Source of the DNA: an uncultured Campylobacter sp.
GTDB taxonomy: Bacteria > Campylobacterota > Campylobacteria > Campylobacterales > Campylobacteraceae
Length of the DNA: 13,286 nt
Direction: 5' to 3'
Assembly: GCF_938045465.1 (NCBI RefSeq)
Contig: NZ_CALIBF010000049.1
Coordinates: forward strand, 1 to 13,286
Shown here: in pieces, positions 1-8,399 of the stretch
How the letters are laid out: the number at the start of each line of letters is the position of its first letter
How positions within the stretch are numbered: position 1 is the stretch's first letter
Program-made: the position numbers and the translations under genes
Notes under the pieces: generated by a model
Database searches by the model: none
Seen by the model: only the letters and a program-made list of their open reading frames with translations
Told to the model about the DNA's origin: nothing

Positions 1-1421
1 ATTTCAAAGCCCAGAGTGTCCGCGATCTGCGTCGCCGTCTGCGGCATAGCGGGGCTTAGCAGCACGGCAACTTTAGCCAGAATATTTGCAACCAATGCGA
101 CGAGAGCCAGTGCCTTAGCCTGCTCGCCGTTTTTCATCAAATTCCACGGCTCGTATTTTGCAATCGAAGCGTTCGCAAGAGCAAGCGCCCTCCAAAGCTC
201 CTCCAAGTATCTATTGGTAGCGACCTCCTCAAGCGCACTAAGCGCGGCGCTCAGATAGGAGCTTGCTTCCTCGATCTCGGCGGTGAAAAATTTCATCACG
301 TCTTTAGAATTTATGACGTAATCCGAGTATTTTGCGCTCATGCCGACGATGCGGCTGAGTAGATTTCCAAGCTCGTTGGCAAGCTCGGAATTTACGCGGT
401 TTATGATCGCTTTTTGCGAAAAATCGCCGTCTTGACCGAACGGTACCTCGCGCAGCAAGAAATACCTAAACTGCTCCAGCCCGTAGGCATTTGCGACCTC
501 ACGCGGATCCACGACGTTGCCCAGGCTTTTGCTCATCTTTTTGCCGTCTCGCGTCCACCAGCCGTGAGCTGCGATGCTGCGCGGCATATTTAGTCCCAGG
601 CTCATCAAAAACGCAGGCCAATAAACGGCGTGAAAGCGCAAAATGTCCTTGCCCACGATGTGCAGCGCGTCGCTCCAATACTCCATCCGCTCGCCGCCCG
701 CGCAAAATCCAAGCGAGCTAAGATAATCCATCAGCGCGTCCAGCCAGACGTAAATCACGTGCTTCCGATCATTTAGCTCGGGCGGAATTTTAACGCCCCA
801 ATCAAAACCCGTTCTCGTGATCGAAAGATCCTTCAGGCCGCTTTTTACGAAGCTTATGACCTCGTTTTTTTTGCCTAGGGGAAGGATGCACTTTTCATCC
901 TCGTACCATTTTAAAAGCCGCTCTGCGTAGGCGCTAAGCCTGAAAAAATAGCTCTCCTCTTTTAAAATTTTAGTCTTTTTGCCGCAGTCGGGGCAATACT
1001 CGCCGTCGATTAGCTGATTGGAAGGGAAAAAACTCTCGCAGCTTACGCAGTAGTTACCCTCGTATTCGCCCTTATAAATGTCGCCCTTTTCATACATCTT
1101 GCGAAATACGTTTTGCACCGCCGCCTCGTGCGCGGCATCGGTAGTGCGCGAAAACATATCATAGCTGATGTCAAACTCGTCCCACAGGTCTTTAAATTTA
1201 GCGCTTACGCCGTCTGCGTACTGCTTTGGGCTCTGGCCGTGCTTAGCTGCGGCCTCCTCGATCTTTTGGCCGTGCTCGTCGGTGCCCGTTTTAAAAAACA
1301 CCTCGTGTCCTTGCAAGCGGTAAAATCTAGCCATCGTATCGGCGATGATCGTCGTGTATGCATGACCGATATGTGGGACGTCATTTACGTAATAAATCGG
1401 CGTCATTATATATTTTTTCAT
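1..1421 (-). CDS. metG: Methionyl-tRNA synthetase, partial (C-terminus beyond left edge)
   Basis: Class I aminoacyl-tRNA synthetase that charges tRNA-Met in the cytoplasm. About 473 residues are present and the frame is open to the left edge. The HIGH signature is at about residues 17-20, within YYVNDVPHIGHAYTT. A zinc-knuckle pair, CVSC and CPDC, lies at about 125-146. The KMSKS loop is at about 295-299, preceded by HGWWTRDGK. The part cut off would be the rest of the anticodon-binding region and, by family expectation, a C-terminal tRNA-binding domain. Two adjacent ATGs occur at 1424 and 1421 after TAAGGAG (1432-1426). I chose the second because its spacing from the ribosome binding site is better. 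The gene lies 30 bases downstream of the prepilin gene on the same strand and may be co-transcribed with it. Identity is certain; the exact start is not. Confidence 0.97.
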   Translation of the reverse strand, partial: MKKYIMTPIYYVNDVPHIGHAYTTIIADTMARFYRLQGHEVFFKTGTDEHGQKIEEAAAKHGQSPKQYADGVSAKFKDLWDEFDISYDMFSRTTDAAHEAAVQNVFRKMYEKGDIYKGEYEGNYCVSCESFFPSNQLIDGEYCPDCGKKTKILKEESYFFRLSAYAERLLKWYEDEKCILPLGKKNEVISFVKSGLKDLSITRTGFDWGVKIPPELNDRKHVIYVWLDALMDYLSSLGFCAGGERMEYWSDALHIVGKDILRFHAVYWPAFLMSLGLNMPRSIAAHGWWTRDGKKMSKSLGNVVDPREVANAYGLEQFRYFLLREVPFGQDGDFSQKAIINRVNSELANELGNLLSRIVGMSAKYSDYVINSKDVMKFFTAEIEEASSYLSAALSALEEVATNRYLEELWRALALANASIAKYEPWNLMKNGEQAKALALVALVANILAKVAVLLSPAMPQTATQIADTLGFE

Positions 1422-1450
1422 CATTCTCCTTAAGCGTTTCTACCGTAATT

Positions 1451-2152
1451 TTATTGCAATGCTGAACCGGTATTGGAAGCCAAAGTATAATTTACATATC
1501 CGGTCTCGGGCTGGATAAAAATATCGGCGATCTCGCCCGCGGCGTTAGTAAGTCTGATAACGCATGGATTTTGTCCTACAAAAAGCTTATCATATGGCAC
1601 GTTAGAGTTCGCTACCTGCCCCATAGGACGCCCATAAGAATCAAAGACTATAGTTTGATTTGCCCGGTCTCCACAATTAGTAAATTCGACATTTCTAATA
1701 TCGTAGGTTTTGCTTAAATTCAACTTCTTATTGATTCTTTCGGCATTTCTATTTATCGCTTGATTTTGAAAGCCGGCACTTAGAATTTTATTTGGATTTT
1801 GCGGATCTATGGCAAAATCAACCCTTGATAGATCAGACAGATCCGCACTACCGTTAGGATTACCGCTCATAGTGCTATCATAATACACAGTGTAAGTCCA
1901 GCCCTCCGCACTTCCTTTGGCGTTGGTATAACTAAACTGAATCCTCCAAAGCTTCTTAAACCAATTCGGATCGTCGGGATCGAATTTATTATCGTTCATC
2001 GCAAGCTGCTGCGTGTAACGAATATGCGCGGCAACCTGATCGGCCGCCTCCACTAAACTGTTTCGATTGATTTGAGGCACTGCCACGGCCGCTAAAATTC
2101 CAACCACCACGATGATGAAAATCAGCTCTATCATAGTAAATGCTTTTTTCAT
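1451..2152 (-). CDS. GspH/FimT-like type IV prepilin (minor pseudopilin)
   Basis: A 233-residue protein with a classical class III signal: MKKA followed by FTMIEL. Prepilin peptidase is predicted to cut after Ala4, leaving Phe+1 and the conserved Glu+5 (E9). One hydrophobic helix follows (about residues 8-26). Ala instead of the usual Gly at -1 is tolerated in some pseudopilins but is worth noting. The globular part holds two cysteines (C160, C197), possibly a disulfide. It also has the segment IVFDSYGRPMG (168-178) and a C-terminal ETGYVNYT stretch, both resembling the beta domain of GspH/FimT minor pilins. In campylobacters such proteins serve a type II/IV-like competence machine; that role here is inference. 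GAAAGG upstream of the ATG is a reasonable ribosome binding site. It sits 27 bases after the GT-C-like gene and 30 before metG. Confidence 0.9.
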   Translation of the reverse strand: MKKAFTMIELIFIIVVVGILAAVAVPQINRNSLVEAADQVAAHIRYTQQLAMNDNKFDPDDPNWFKKLWRIQFSYTNAKGSAEGWTYTVYYDSTMSGNPNGSADLSDLSRVDFAIDPQNPNKILSAGFQNQAINRNAERINKKLNLSKTYDIRNVEFTNCGDRANQTIVFDSYGRPMGQVANSNVPYDKLFVGQNPCVIRLTNAAGEIADIFIQPETGYVNYTLASNTGSALQ

Positions 2153-2179
2153 AATTTTTACCTTTCATAAAAATTTTGT

Positions 2180-3406
2180 TTATATTTTAACATAAAATTT
2201 CGCAATTCGCACGCCTCGCTTGTAAATATCTATATTTTGTATCGAATTTTTATGATCCGAGACATATTCCGGCTCATCCGCATAGATAAAAGCGCTATCC
2301 CCGCTAGGCAGTCCGTAAAATTTCAGGCGCAGGCAGAGCCTCTCGTCTTCGCAGCTTACGCTTTTTACTCCGCGATTTTTTAACTCACTTGCCAGCTGCC
2401 TAGCTACGTCAAATTTATATATGAAATGCCGCTGCGGTTTGTTTGCGAACATCGCCTCATACATCACATCGCTAAAAATCACTGCAAAATAACTCACCGC
2501 TAAGCTTACCAGCGTCACACCCACGGCGATCTTGTGAAAGGTGCGAAATTTAGGTAACCTGACGCGATATGAGTTAAAAAGCACGCGGATAATCAAAGGT
2601 GTAGCGATGACGCAATACGGCAGCATCATCTCAAGCGGCACGCGCTGTCTTAGAGAAAAAAGCATCGTTAGACAAAGCGCACTCGTGGCGATGAACCATA
2701 GCAGGCTCTTTTCCTCTTTGATCCAAATTCTATAGATCGTGTAGATGAAAAATAAAAATACTAAAGGCGAAAACGCGCCCGCAAAAACGCCCACGGTGTC
2801 TAAAAAATACCCCTTTGGCTTGCCCTCCGAGCTTACGTCGTAAAAGATCACGCTGAAGCTAAATAGCGCTATGCAAAGCAGCAAAAGCTCCTTTTTGCGC
2901 GTATAAAGAGCCCAAATTCCAAAGCCCACGTAGAGCATAAAAAACGCTCTATCGATCAGGGCGCAAGCGGAGAGAAGCACGAAAAGCGCGATATTGTATT
3001 CGCTCTTTGCAAAATATATCGCTAGCAGCGTGAAAAAAACGATGATGCCTGCGGGATTTAGCAAGATCGCGCTGCTCATCGAGGCAGGAAGCGCCATAAA
3101 TAGCGCCGTAGCGACAACGCGGTCGAAGCGACGCTTTAGAATAAATTTTGAAATTTTATAGATCATCGCGGCATTTGCGAAGTGGATCAAAATAAACGGT
3201 ATGCGCAGGGCATAGTCGTTGCGCCCGAAAATTTCGCAGCTTAAATTTGCGATTAGCGAAACGAGGGATTTTTTATCGTAAAAAATTTCAGCCTCGTAGT
3301 AGCTGATACTTAAATTTGAGATCGCATAAAGCAAAAATATGCCCTGAAACAGGCACATTATGGAGATTACGAAAATTTCGTTTTGATAAAGCTTCTTCAC
3401 TCTCAT
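2180..3406 (-). CDS. GT39/ArnT-like multi-pass membrane glycosyltransferase (putative)
   Basis: About 408 residues with roughly nine or ten hydrophobic segments. The architecture is that of GT-C enzymes using polyprenyl-phosphate sugar donors at the periplasmic face. After the first membrane helix comes an acidic first loop, YYEAEIFYD (about residues 36-44). It sits where GT39/ArnT proteins carry their catalytic acidic pair. It is followed by GRNDYALRIPFILIH, which resembles the family's conserved G-x-x-x-x-A-x-R-x-P motif. The last 85 or so residues after the final helix are soluble. Substrate and acceptor are unknown; a pilin glycosylation role is only suggested by the adjacent prepilin gene. 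The start is ambiguous: GTG at 3421 and ATG at 3406 lack a well-spaced ribosome binding site, while a GTG at 3400 has AAGG six bases upstream. Presence of a gene is secure, family moderately so. Confidence 0.82.
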   Translation of the reverse strand: MRVKKLYQNEIFVISIMCLFQGIFLLYAISNLSISYYEAEIFYDKKSLVSLIANLSCEIFGRNDYALRIPFILIHFANAAMIYKISKFILKRRFDRVVATALFMALPASMSSAILLNPAGIIVFFTLLAIYFAKSEYNIALFVLLSACALIDRAFFMLYVGFGIWALYTRKKELLLLCIALFSFSVIFYDVSSEGKPKGYFLDTVGVFAGAFSPLVFLFFIYTIYRIWIKEEKSLLWFIATSALCLTMLFSLRQRVPLEMMLPYCVIATPLIIRVLFNSYRVRLPKFRTFHKIAVGVTLVSLAVSYFAVIFSDVMYEAMFANKPQRHFIYKFDVARQLASELKNRGVKSVSCEDERLCLRLKFYGLPSGDSAFIYADEPEYVSDHKNSIQNIDIYKRGVRIAKFYVKI

Positions 3407-3421
3407 CCTTGCTGCGGGCAC

Positions 3422-3518
3422 TTTAAATTTACGACCTAAATTTTACGGCCGAAATTTTATAAAATTTAAGCCGTCGAATCATTTAAAATTTAGCCGCTAA
3501 ATTTAACCGCACGCCGCT
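3422..3518. other. AAATTT-rich spacer with imperfect repeating units
   Basis: This spacer between the phosphoribosyltransferase gene and the GT-C-like gene contains six AAATTT words in 97 bases. They are set in units of the general form CGGC-TAAATTTTA, alternating with short GC-rich runs. The 12-base string GCTAAATTTAAC at 3496-3507 recurs exactly at 10158-10169. No small gene, tRNA or clear intrinsic terminator was seen. It may separate the purine genes from the downstream membrane/pilin/metG genes, but no unambiguous -10 box was found. Confidence 0.5.
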
Positions 3519-3968
3519 TCATTCCTCTATCGTATAATTTTCCCAAAAGAAATTTATCCACTCATCCGTCTTTGAAATTTTAAAATCGGGCTGGATAAGC
3601 GCCTTGGGTTTATAAAAAATCACCGCGGTTTTAAGCTCTATTTGCGGGAATTTCTCCAGCAGCACGCGCTTGATCTCGACCATGCTGTCGCCGCTGTCGA
3701 TGATATCGTCCACCAGCAGCACGCGCTTGTAAAGCTCTAGATCGGGCACGTTGAAAACGTCGATAGTGTCGAGCTTTTTGGTGTCTGCGTAGTGGATGGA
3801 ATTTATCGAAAATATCGTCCGCATATCAAGCGCGTTGGCTAGCGCGTGACCGAATGTAAGTCCGCCTCTAGCTATCGCCACGATCGCATCGGGCATGAAT
3901 TCGTCCCTAACCTGCTTTGCCATAACTCTTGCGTCGCGATCCATCTCGTCAAAACTATAAAATCTCAT
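3519..3968 (-). CDS. gpt: Gpt-like purine (xanthine/hypoxanthine/guanine) phosphoribosyltransferase
   Basis: A 149-residue type I phosphoribosyltransferase that would convert a free 6-oxopurine and PRPP to the nucleoside monophosphate. The PRPP-binding signature VLLVDDIIDSGDS is at residues 83-95. IVAIARGGL (29-37) is the early glycine-rich loop. EWINFFWE near 136-143 lines up with the purine-contacting Trp-containing segment of E. coli Gpt. Overall length (152 in E. coli Gpt) and motif order fit Gpt rather than Hpt or Apt, though base preference cannot be read from sequence. AAGGA five bases before the ATG at 3968 supports the start. It begins 15 bases after the purine permease gene ends, so import and salvage are probably co-expressed. 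The symbol is a family-level assignment. Confidence 0.88.
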   Translation of the reverse strand: MRFYSFDEMDRDARVMAKQVRDEFMPDAIVAIARGGLTFGHALANALDMRTIFSINSIHYADTKKLDTIDVFNVPDLELYKRVLLVDDIIDSGDSMVEIKRVLLEKFPQIELKTAVIFYKPKALIQPDFKISKTDEWINFFWENYTIEE

Positions 3969-3983
3969 ATCTTTCCTTAAAAT

Positions 3984-5279
3984 TTAATGCATCAAAAATA
4001 CTAAAACGCTGATAAATCCAAGCGTCAAAACGCCTAAATTTAGATCCTTTATCCTGCGCTGAGCAAGCCTAACTACGATATATGCGATGAAGCCGAAGCT
4101 TAAGCCGTTGGTGATCGAGTAGGTAAAAGGCATCAAAAATACTATGAAAAACGCAGGGATTAGAATTCCCGCGTCGCTATAATCGATCTTACCAAGCTCA
4201 CTAAACATCAAAACCCCGACCATTACGAGGATCGGATAGATTGCATTTGCGGGGATCGCCTTAAATAGCGGTAGCATAAACAGCGTCAGCACGAAAAATA
4301 TAGCGCAAAATACCGCGGTAAGCCCCGTGCGGCCGCCCGCTTCCACGCCGCTGGCGCTTTCAGCAAATGCAGTAACCGTGCTCGTTCCTATAACGGCTCC
4401 TGCGACGCTACCTATCGCATCGGAGGTTAAATTTCTAGATAGTTTTTTCATGCCGTCTTTGCTATTCTCTCCAAAAAGCCCTGCGCGGTTTCCTACGCCG
4501 GTTAGAGTGCCGATACTATCGAATAGATGCGTAACGAAAAATGTGATTATAAAAGGTACGAACGCGAGCTTTAGCGCTCCGGGGATATCTAGCTTAGCAA
4601 ATATCGGCGTTATGCCGCTTGGCGCGCTTACTATGCCATGCGGTGCGGGCGAAATTCCAGCCACCCACGCAACGCACGAAGTAATCAAAATGCTTAAGAT
4701 AAACGCCGCCTTGATTCTAAGCACGAAGAGCACCAGCACGACCGCTAAGCCTAAAATTCCAAGCAAAACATTTAGATCTTTTAAATTTCCTAAAGTTACT
4801 AGCGTCGCCTGACTAGGCGCGATGACACCCATCTGCTTAAGTCCGATGAAGCAGATAAAAGCGCCGATACCCGCGCTTATGGCGCGACGCAGATCAAGTG
4901 GGATAGATTTGATAACCCAAACGCGAAAGTTCGTAAACGAAAGCACGGTAAAAAGCGCCCCGCTTATCGCTACGATGCCAAGTGCACTCTGCCACGGCAT
5001 CTTCGCATCCACGCACAACGCAAAGGTAAAATACGCATTTAGCCCCATGCCGACGCTAAGTGCAACGGGGGTATTTGCAAAAAGCCCGTTAAATAACGTC
5101 GCGATTATCGTAATAAGCGCGGTTGCCGTAACCAGCGCATCAAACGGCATACCTGCGATGCTCATAATGTTAGCGTTTACCGGCACGATGTAAATCATCG
5201 CCAAAAACGTAGTAAGCCCTGCGATAAGCTCCTGCCTTACCGACGTTTTTGCCGCGGCGAGATGAAAGAATTTCTCCAC
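3984..5279 (-). CDS. NCS2/AzgA-family purine (hypoxanthine/guanine/adenine) permease
   Basis: A 431-residue inner-membrane transporter with about 12-14 hydrophobic segments, likely a proton-coupled purine base importer. The AzgA-type signature PVALSVGMGLNAYF is at 71-84. HLFDSIGTLTGVGNRAG (251-267) and STVTAFAESASGVEAGGRTG (300-319) are the substrate-region motifs of the family. Translation starts at GTG (5279-5277) preceded by a near-perfect AAAGGAGG five bases upstream, an unusually strong site that probably compensates for the GTG. It lies 18 bases after mqnE and 15 before the phosphoribosyltransferase, forming a compact purine unit. Which base is carried cannot be decided from sequence. 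Confidence 0.93.
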   Translation of the reverse strand: MEKFFHLAAAKTSVRQELIAGLTTFLAMIYIVPVNANIMSIAGMPFDALVTATALITIIATLFNGLFANTPVALSVGMGLNAYFTFALCVDAKMPWQSALGIVAISGALFTVLSFTNFRVWVIKSIPLDLRRAISAGIGAFICFIGLKQMGVIAPSQATLVTLGNLKDLNVLLGILGLAVVLVLFVLRIKAAFILSILITSCVAWVAGISPAPHGIVSAPSGITPIFAKLDIPGALKLAFVPFIITFFVTHLFDSIGTLTGVGNRAGLFGENSKDGMKKLSRNLTSDAIGSVAGAVIGTSTVTAFAESASGVEAGGRTGLTAVFCAIFFVLTLFMLPLFKAIPANAIYPILVMVGVLMFSELGKIDYSDAGILIPAFFIVFLMPFTYSITNGLSFGFIAYIVVRLAQRRIKDLNLGVLTLGFISVLVFLMH

Positions 5280-5284
5280 TTGCT

Positions 5285-5292
5285 CCTCCTTT
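5285..5292 (-). promoter_or_regulatory. Strong ribosome binding site for the GTG-started permease
   Basis: The minus strand reads AAAGGAGG, then five bases, then GTG. It fixes the permease start at 5279 and lies in the short gap after the mqnE stop codon. Confidence 0.85.
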
Positions 5293-5297
5293 AGAAT

Positions 5298-6380
5298 TTA
5301 TTCGTAAATTTCGATCTGATTATACAAGCTATCGCGCTCTACGGGCACAAAGCCCGCCGTGCTGATCATATCGATAAAATCACGCTTGCTCTGCCCTTTT
5401 TTGCTGCCGGCGCCGGCGCTGCTTTGAATGCTTTCGTTCTCGATCGTGCCGTCAAGATCATCCGCGCCGAAATCCTGCGCCACGAGAGCTAAGCTTAAGG
5501 TCGAAGTCGCCCAATACGCCTTGATATGCGCGACGTTGTCGAGTAAAATTCTACTAATCGCGATCGTTTTTAAAATTTCGACCGAGCCCAAAAAGCCCTT
5601 CACGTCCAGGTAGTTGTTCTCGCGCTGATACACGAGCGGGATGAAGGCGTTGAAACCGCCGCCGTTAGCGCGAGAGAGGCTCTCATCTTGCAGCGCGCGG
5701 ATGCGCAAGATGTGATCGATGCGGTGAGCGCGGCTTTCGATATGGCCAAAGAGCATCGTGGCGTTGCTCTGACGCCCGCGCGCATGCCACAGCGAGTGGA
5801 TACGTAGCCACTGCTCGCTTGAGACCTTGCCTTTGCAAATTTTATCGCGCACGTCCTCGTCAAAAATTTCGGCGCCGCCCCCGGGCATCGAATCCACGCC
5901 GCTTTGCATCATCAGCTCTATTGTCTCTTCGTAGCTCATCTTCCACTTTCGCCGCCAGTAATCGATCTCCGCCGCGGTCATCGCCTTGATGTGCAGAAGC
6001 GGATATTTTTGCTTTATCGCTTTGAAAATTCCCAAATATTGCTGCGGCGTAACGAACGGGTTGTGCGAGCTTACGATATGAATCTCCTTCGTGCCGCGCG
6101 CTACCGTCTCATCCACGATACGCATGATCTCATCATCGCTCATCGTGTAAGCCCCGTAGTTCTTACGGTGCGCCGAAAATGCGCAAAATTTACAGGTATC
6201 TGCGCATAAATTCGAAGGATTGATATGACGATTTGCGTTGAAATAGACGTTTTTGCCGTTTTTTTCTTTGCGAATAGCAAAGGCGAATTTGCCCAGATCG
6301 AAAAGGTCCAAATCCCATAACTTCACGCCGTCTTCGTAATTTAATCTCTCGCCGCTTTGTAGTTTTTCTAAAATTTCCAT
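5298..6380 (-). CDS. mqnE: Aminofutalosine synthase (radical SAM)
   Basis: A 360-residue radical SAM enzyme of the futalosine menaquinone route. By family knowledge MqnE joins 3-[(1-carboxyvinyl)oxy]benzoate with S-adenosylmethionine to give 6-amino-6-deoxyfutalosine. The [4Fe-4S] motif CADTCKFC gives C59, C63 and C66, preceded by NANRHINPSN. Further family motifs are HIKAMTAAEIDYW, DSMPGGGAEIFDEDVR, SNATMLFGHIE and HIKAYW. These match MqnE better than the paralogue MqnC. The frame stays open upstream to a TTG at 6500, but the 40 extra residues are unlike the family and overlap the divergent promoter. I therefore start at ATG 6380, which has a weak GGGA site and a TATAAT 28-33 bases upstream. 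It heads the leftward purine permease/phosphoribosyltransferase unit. Confidence 0.95.
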   Translation of the reverse strand: MEILEKLQSGERLNYEDGVKLWDLDLFDLGKFAFAIRKEKNGKNVYFNANRHINPSNLCADTCKFCAFSAHRKNYGAYTMSDDEIMRIVDETVARGTKEIHIVSSHNPFVTPQQYLGIFKAIKQKYPLLHIKAMTAAEIDYWRRKWKMSYEETIELMMQSGVDSMPGGGAEIFDEDVRDKICKGKVSSEQWLRIHSLWHARGRQSNATMLFGHIESRAHRIDHILRIRALQDESLSRANGGGFNAFIPLVYQRENNYLDVKGFLGSVEILKTIAISRILLDNVAHIKAYWATSTLSLALVAQDFGADDLDGTIENESIQSSAGAGSKKGQSKRDFIDMISTAGFVPVERDSLYNQIEIYE

Positions 6381-6407
6381 CGATTTCCCAAGCCAAATTT
6401 TAAAGCT

Positions 6408-6417
6408 ATTATATAAT
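6408..6417. promoter_or_regulatory. Symmetric -10 element ATTATATAAT, candidate bidirectional promoter
   Basis: The perfect palindrome ATTATATAAT contains a consensus TATAAT on both strands (plus 6412-6417, minus 6413-6408). Leftward, it would place an mqnE start site near 6401, giving a leader of about 20 bases. Rightward, it gives glmS a leader of about 100 bases. Campylobacter housekeeping promoters are known to depend on the -10 box with little -35 conservation, so no -35 was required. Transcription from it is inference. Confidence 0.6.
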
Positions 6418-6521
6418 TTTTTGCTTACAAAACGGATAAGCGGACTAAATTTAGAGCCGAATTTCGTTAATTTAAAATAGCGTAGTAAAATGGGCGCCAA
6501 ATTTTAAACAAGGAAAGCAAA

Positions 6522-8339
6522 ATGTGTGGAATCGTAGGCTACATAGGAAATGCCGAAAAGAAAAAAATCATAATAAACGGACTGAAAGAACTTGAGTATC
6601 GCGGATACGACAGCGCAGGGCTTGCCGTGATGGACGAAAGTGCGAATATAAAGTATTTCAAAGCGGTCGGCAAGCTTAATAATCTCGAAGAAAAGATGAA
6701 AGATTTCACTTCGCAAGGCTTTGGCGTCGCGATCGGTCACACTCGCTGGGCGACGCACGGAAAGCCCACCGAGCTTAACGCGCATCCGCATTTTGGAGAT
6801 TTTAGCTTCGTCGTGCATAACGGCATCATCGAAAACTACATCGAGCTAAAGGACGAGCTCGAAGCGGACGGCGTGAAATTTTTAAGCCAGACCGATACCG
6901 AAGTGATCGTGCATCTTTTTGAAAAAAATTTCAAGACTAGTAACGACGCATTTAAGGCATATGAGGCTACAATTAAACGACTAAAAGGCGCATACGCTAC
7001 GCTTTTAATCACGAAAGCAGCACCCGGAGAAATTTTCTTTGCTAAAAACGCAGCTCCGCTCATCGTCGCAAAAAACGATAAAAACGAAATTTTCTTTAGC
7101 TCCTCGGACGCTCCGCTCATCGGGCTTGCGAATACGGCTGCGTATCTGGACGATCAAATTTACGGCGTCGCAAAGCTCGGGCAAATCGATGTTTTTAAAA
7201 ACTCTAAACCGCATAATTGCGCCTTTAGTGAGCTTCCGAAAGATAAAGGCTATGCGCAAAAAGAGGGCTTTAGATTTTTTATGGAAAAAGAAATTTACGA
7301 GCAAGCGCAAGTCGTAACCGAAGCGATGATGGGGCGCGTAATAAAGGGCGGCAAGATAAAATTTGACGAGCTTGACGCGGCGATGTTTGAGGGCATCGAC
7401 GAGGTCGTGCTATGCGCCTGCGGCACAAGCTATCACGCCGCACTCGTAAGTTCGTATCTTTTCGAGCGCATCGCTAAAATCCGCACGAAAGTGGAAGTTG
7501 CTAGCGAATTCCGCTACAAGGAGCCATTTTTAAACAAAAATTCCTTATTTATCGTGATCTCGCAAAGTGGCGAAACCGCCGATACCCTAGAGGCGCTACA
7601 TATCGCTAAAAAAGCTGGTCTTAGGACGCTTGCGATCTGCAACGTCGATAACAGCTCGATCGTGCGCATGGCGGGCAGCGTGATCCTCACCCGCGCCGGC
7701 ATCGAAAAGGGCGTAGCATCTACGAAGGCCTTTGCGACACAGGTTATGGTGCTATGGATGTTCGTCGTGTATCTTGCAAATCTGCGCGAAGTCATCTCGG
7801 CGCGCATAAATTCCGCTGAAATTTCAGCGATGCTTCATATCCCGCAAATTTTAAAGATCAAAGACGGCTTGCAGGATAAAATTTACCGCATGAGTAAGCA
7901 CTATCTGCACGGACACGGCTTTTTCTTTATCGGGCGCGATATTTTCTATCCGCTCGCTCTTGAGGGCGCGCTCAAGCTCAAAGAGATCTCCTATCTGCAC
8001 GCGGAAGGCTATCCAAGCGGCGAGATGAAGCACGGACCGATCGCTCTTGCCGATTCTAATCTCTTTACGGTTGCGCTGATGCCAAAGCATTTGCTCTACG
8101 AAAAAACGAAAAGCAATGTCGAAGAGCTTGCCGCGCGCGATGCGTATATTTTAGCCATCAGCCCGGAAGAACCAGAGATCGCGGATGATTTTATCAAAAC
8201 GAGCGAGCAGAGCCACGCGATGAGCGAGTTTTTTGAGATGATGATAATTTTACAAATTCTAGCTCTTGAAATCTCCGTCAGACTTGGCAACGACGTAGAT
8301 ATGCCGCGAAATTTAGCCAAAAGCGTCACCGTAGAATAA
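6522..8339 (+). CDS. glmS: Glutamine--fructose-6-phosphate aminotransferase (isomerizing)
   Basis: A 605-residue enzyme making glucosamine-6-phosphate from fructose-6-phosphate and glutamine, the first step to UDP-GlcNAc for peptidoglycan and LPS. The N-terminal class II glutaminase domain begins MCGIVGYIG with Cys2 as nucleophile after Met removal. EYRGYDSAGLAV (25-36) and HTRWATHG (73-80) are typical. Two SIS isomerase domains follow. CACGTSYHA (298-306), SQSGETADTLEA (348-359) and STKAFATQ (400-407) lie in the first; EGYPSGEMKHGPIAL (495-509) is in the second. The C-terminal tail ends DMPRNLAKSVTVE, as usual. AAGGAAAG just before the ATG fixes the start. It is full length with no oddity. 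It is divergent from mqnE, sharing a 141-base promoter region. Confidence 0.98.
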   Translation: MCGIVGYIGNAEKKKIIINGLKELEYRGYDSAGLAVMDESANIKYFKAVGKLNNLEEKMKDFTSQGFGVAIGHTRWATHGKPTELNAHPHFGDFSFVVHNGIIENYIELKDELEADGVKFLSQTDTEVIVHLFEKNFKTSNDAFKAYEATIKRLKGAYATLLITKAAPGEIFFAKNAAPLIVAKNDKNEIFFSSSDAPLIGLANTAAYLDDQIYGVAKLGQIDVFKNSKPHNCAFSELPKDKGYAQKEGFRFFMEKEIYEQAQVVTEAMMGRVIKGGKIKFDELDAAMFEGIDEVVLCACGTSYHAALVSSYLFERIAKIRTKVEVASEFRYKEPFLNKNSLFIVISQSGETADTLEALHIAKKAGLRTLAICNVDNSSIVRMAGSVILTRAGIEKGVASTKAFATQVMVLWMFVVYLANLREVISARINSAEISAMLHIPQILKIKDGLQDKIYRMSKHYLHGHGFFFIGRDIFYPLALEGALKLKEISYLHAEGYPSGEMKHGPIALADSNLFTVALMPKHLLYEKTKSNVEELAARDAYILAISPEEPEIADDFIKTSEQSHAMSEFFEMMIILQILALEISVRLGNDVDMPRNLAKSVTVE

Positions 8340-8399
8340 TCGTTTTTTAAGTTCATTTTGACTAATATTTCTCATTAAAAAATCGGGGAATGTTAGTAT

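Noticed and set aside
16..1433. Several long plus-strand open frames opposite metG
   Set aside because: They are antisense shadows of a strongly conserved gene whose motifs are continuous on the minus strand.
6381..6500. In-frame 40-residue upstream extension of mqnE from a TTG codon at 6500
   Set aside because: The extra residues are basic and low in similarity to any MqnE start, there is no ribosome binding site, and they would cover the divergent promoter. ATG 6380 gives the normal family beginning.
6381..6521. Possible glmS ribozyme or other riboswitch upstream of glmS
   Set aside because: The known glmS ribozyme is a Gram-positive feature, and no matching conserved core or pseudoknot was seen in this AT-rich 141-base leader.
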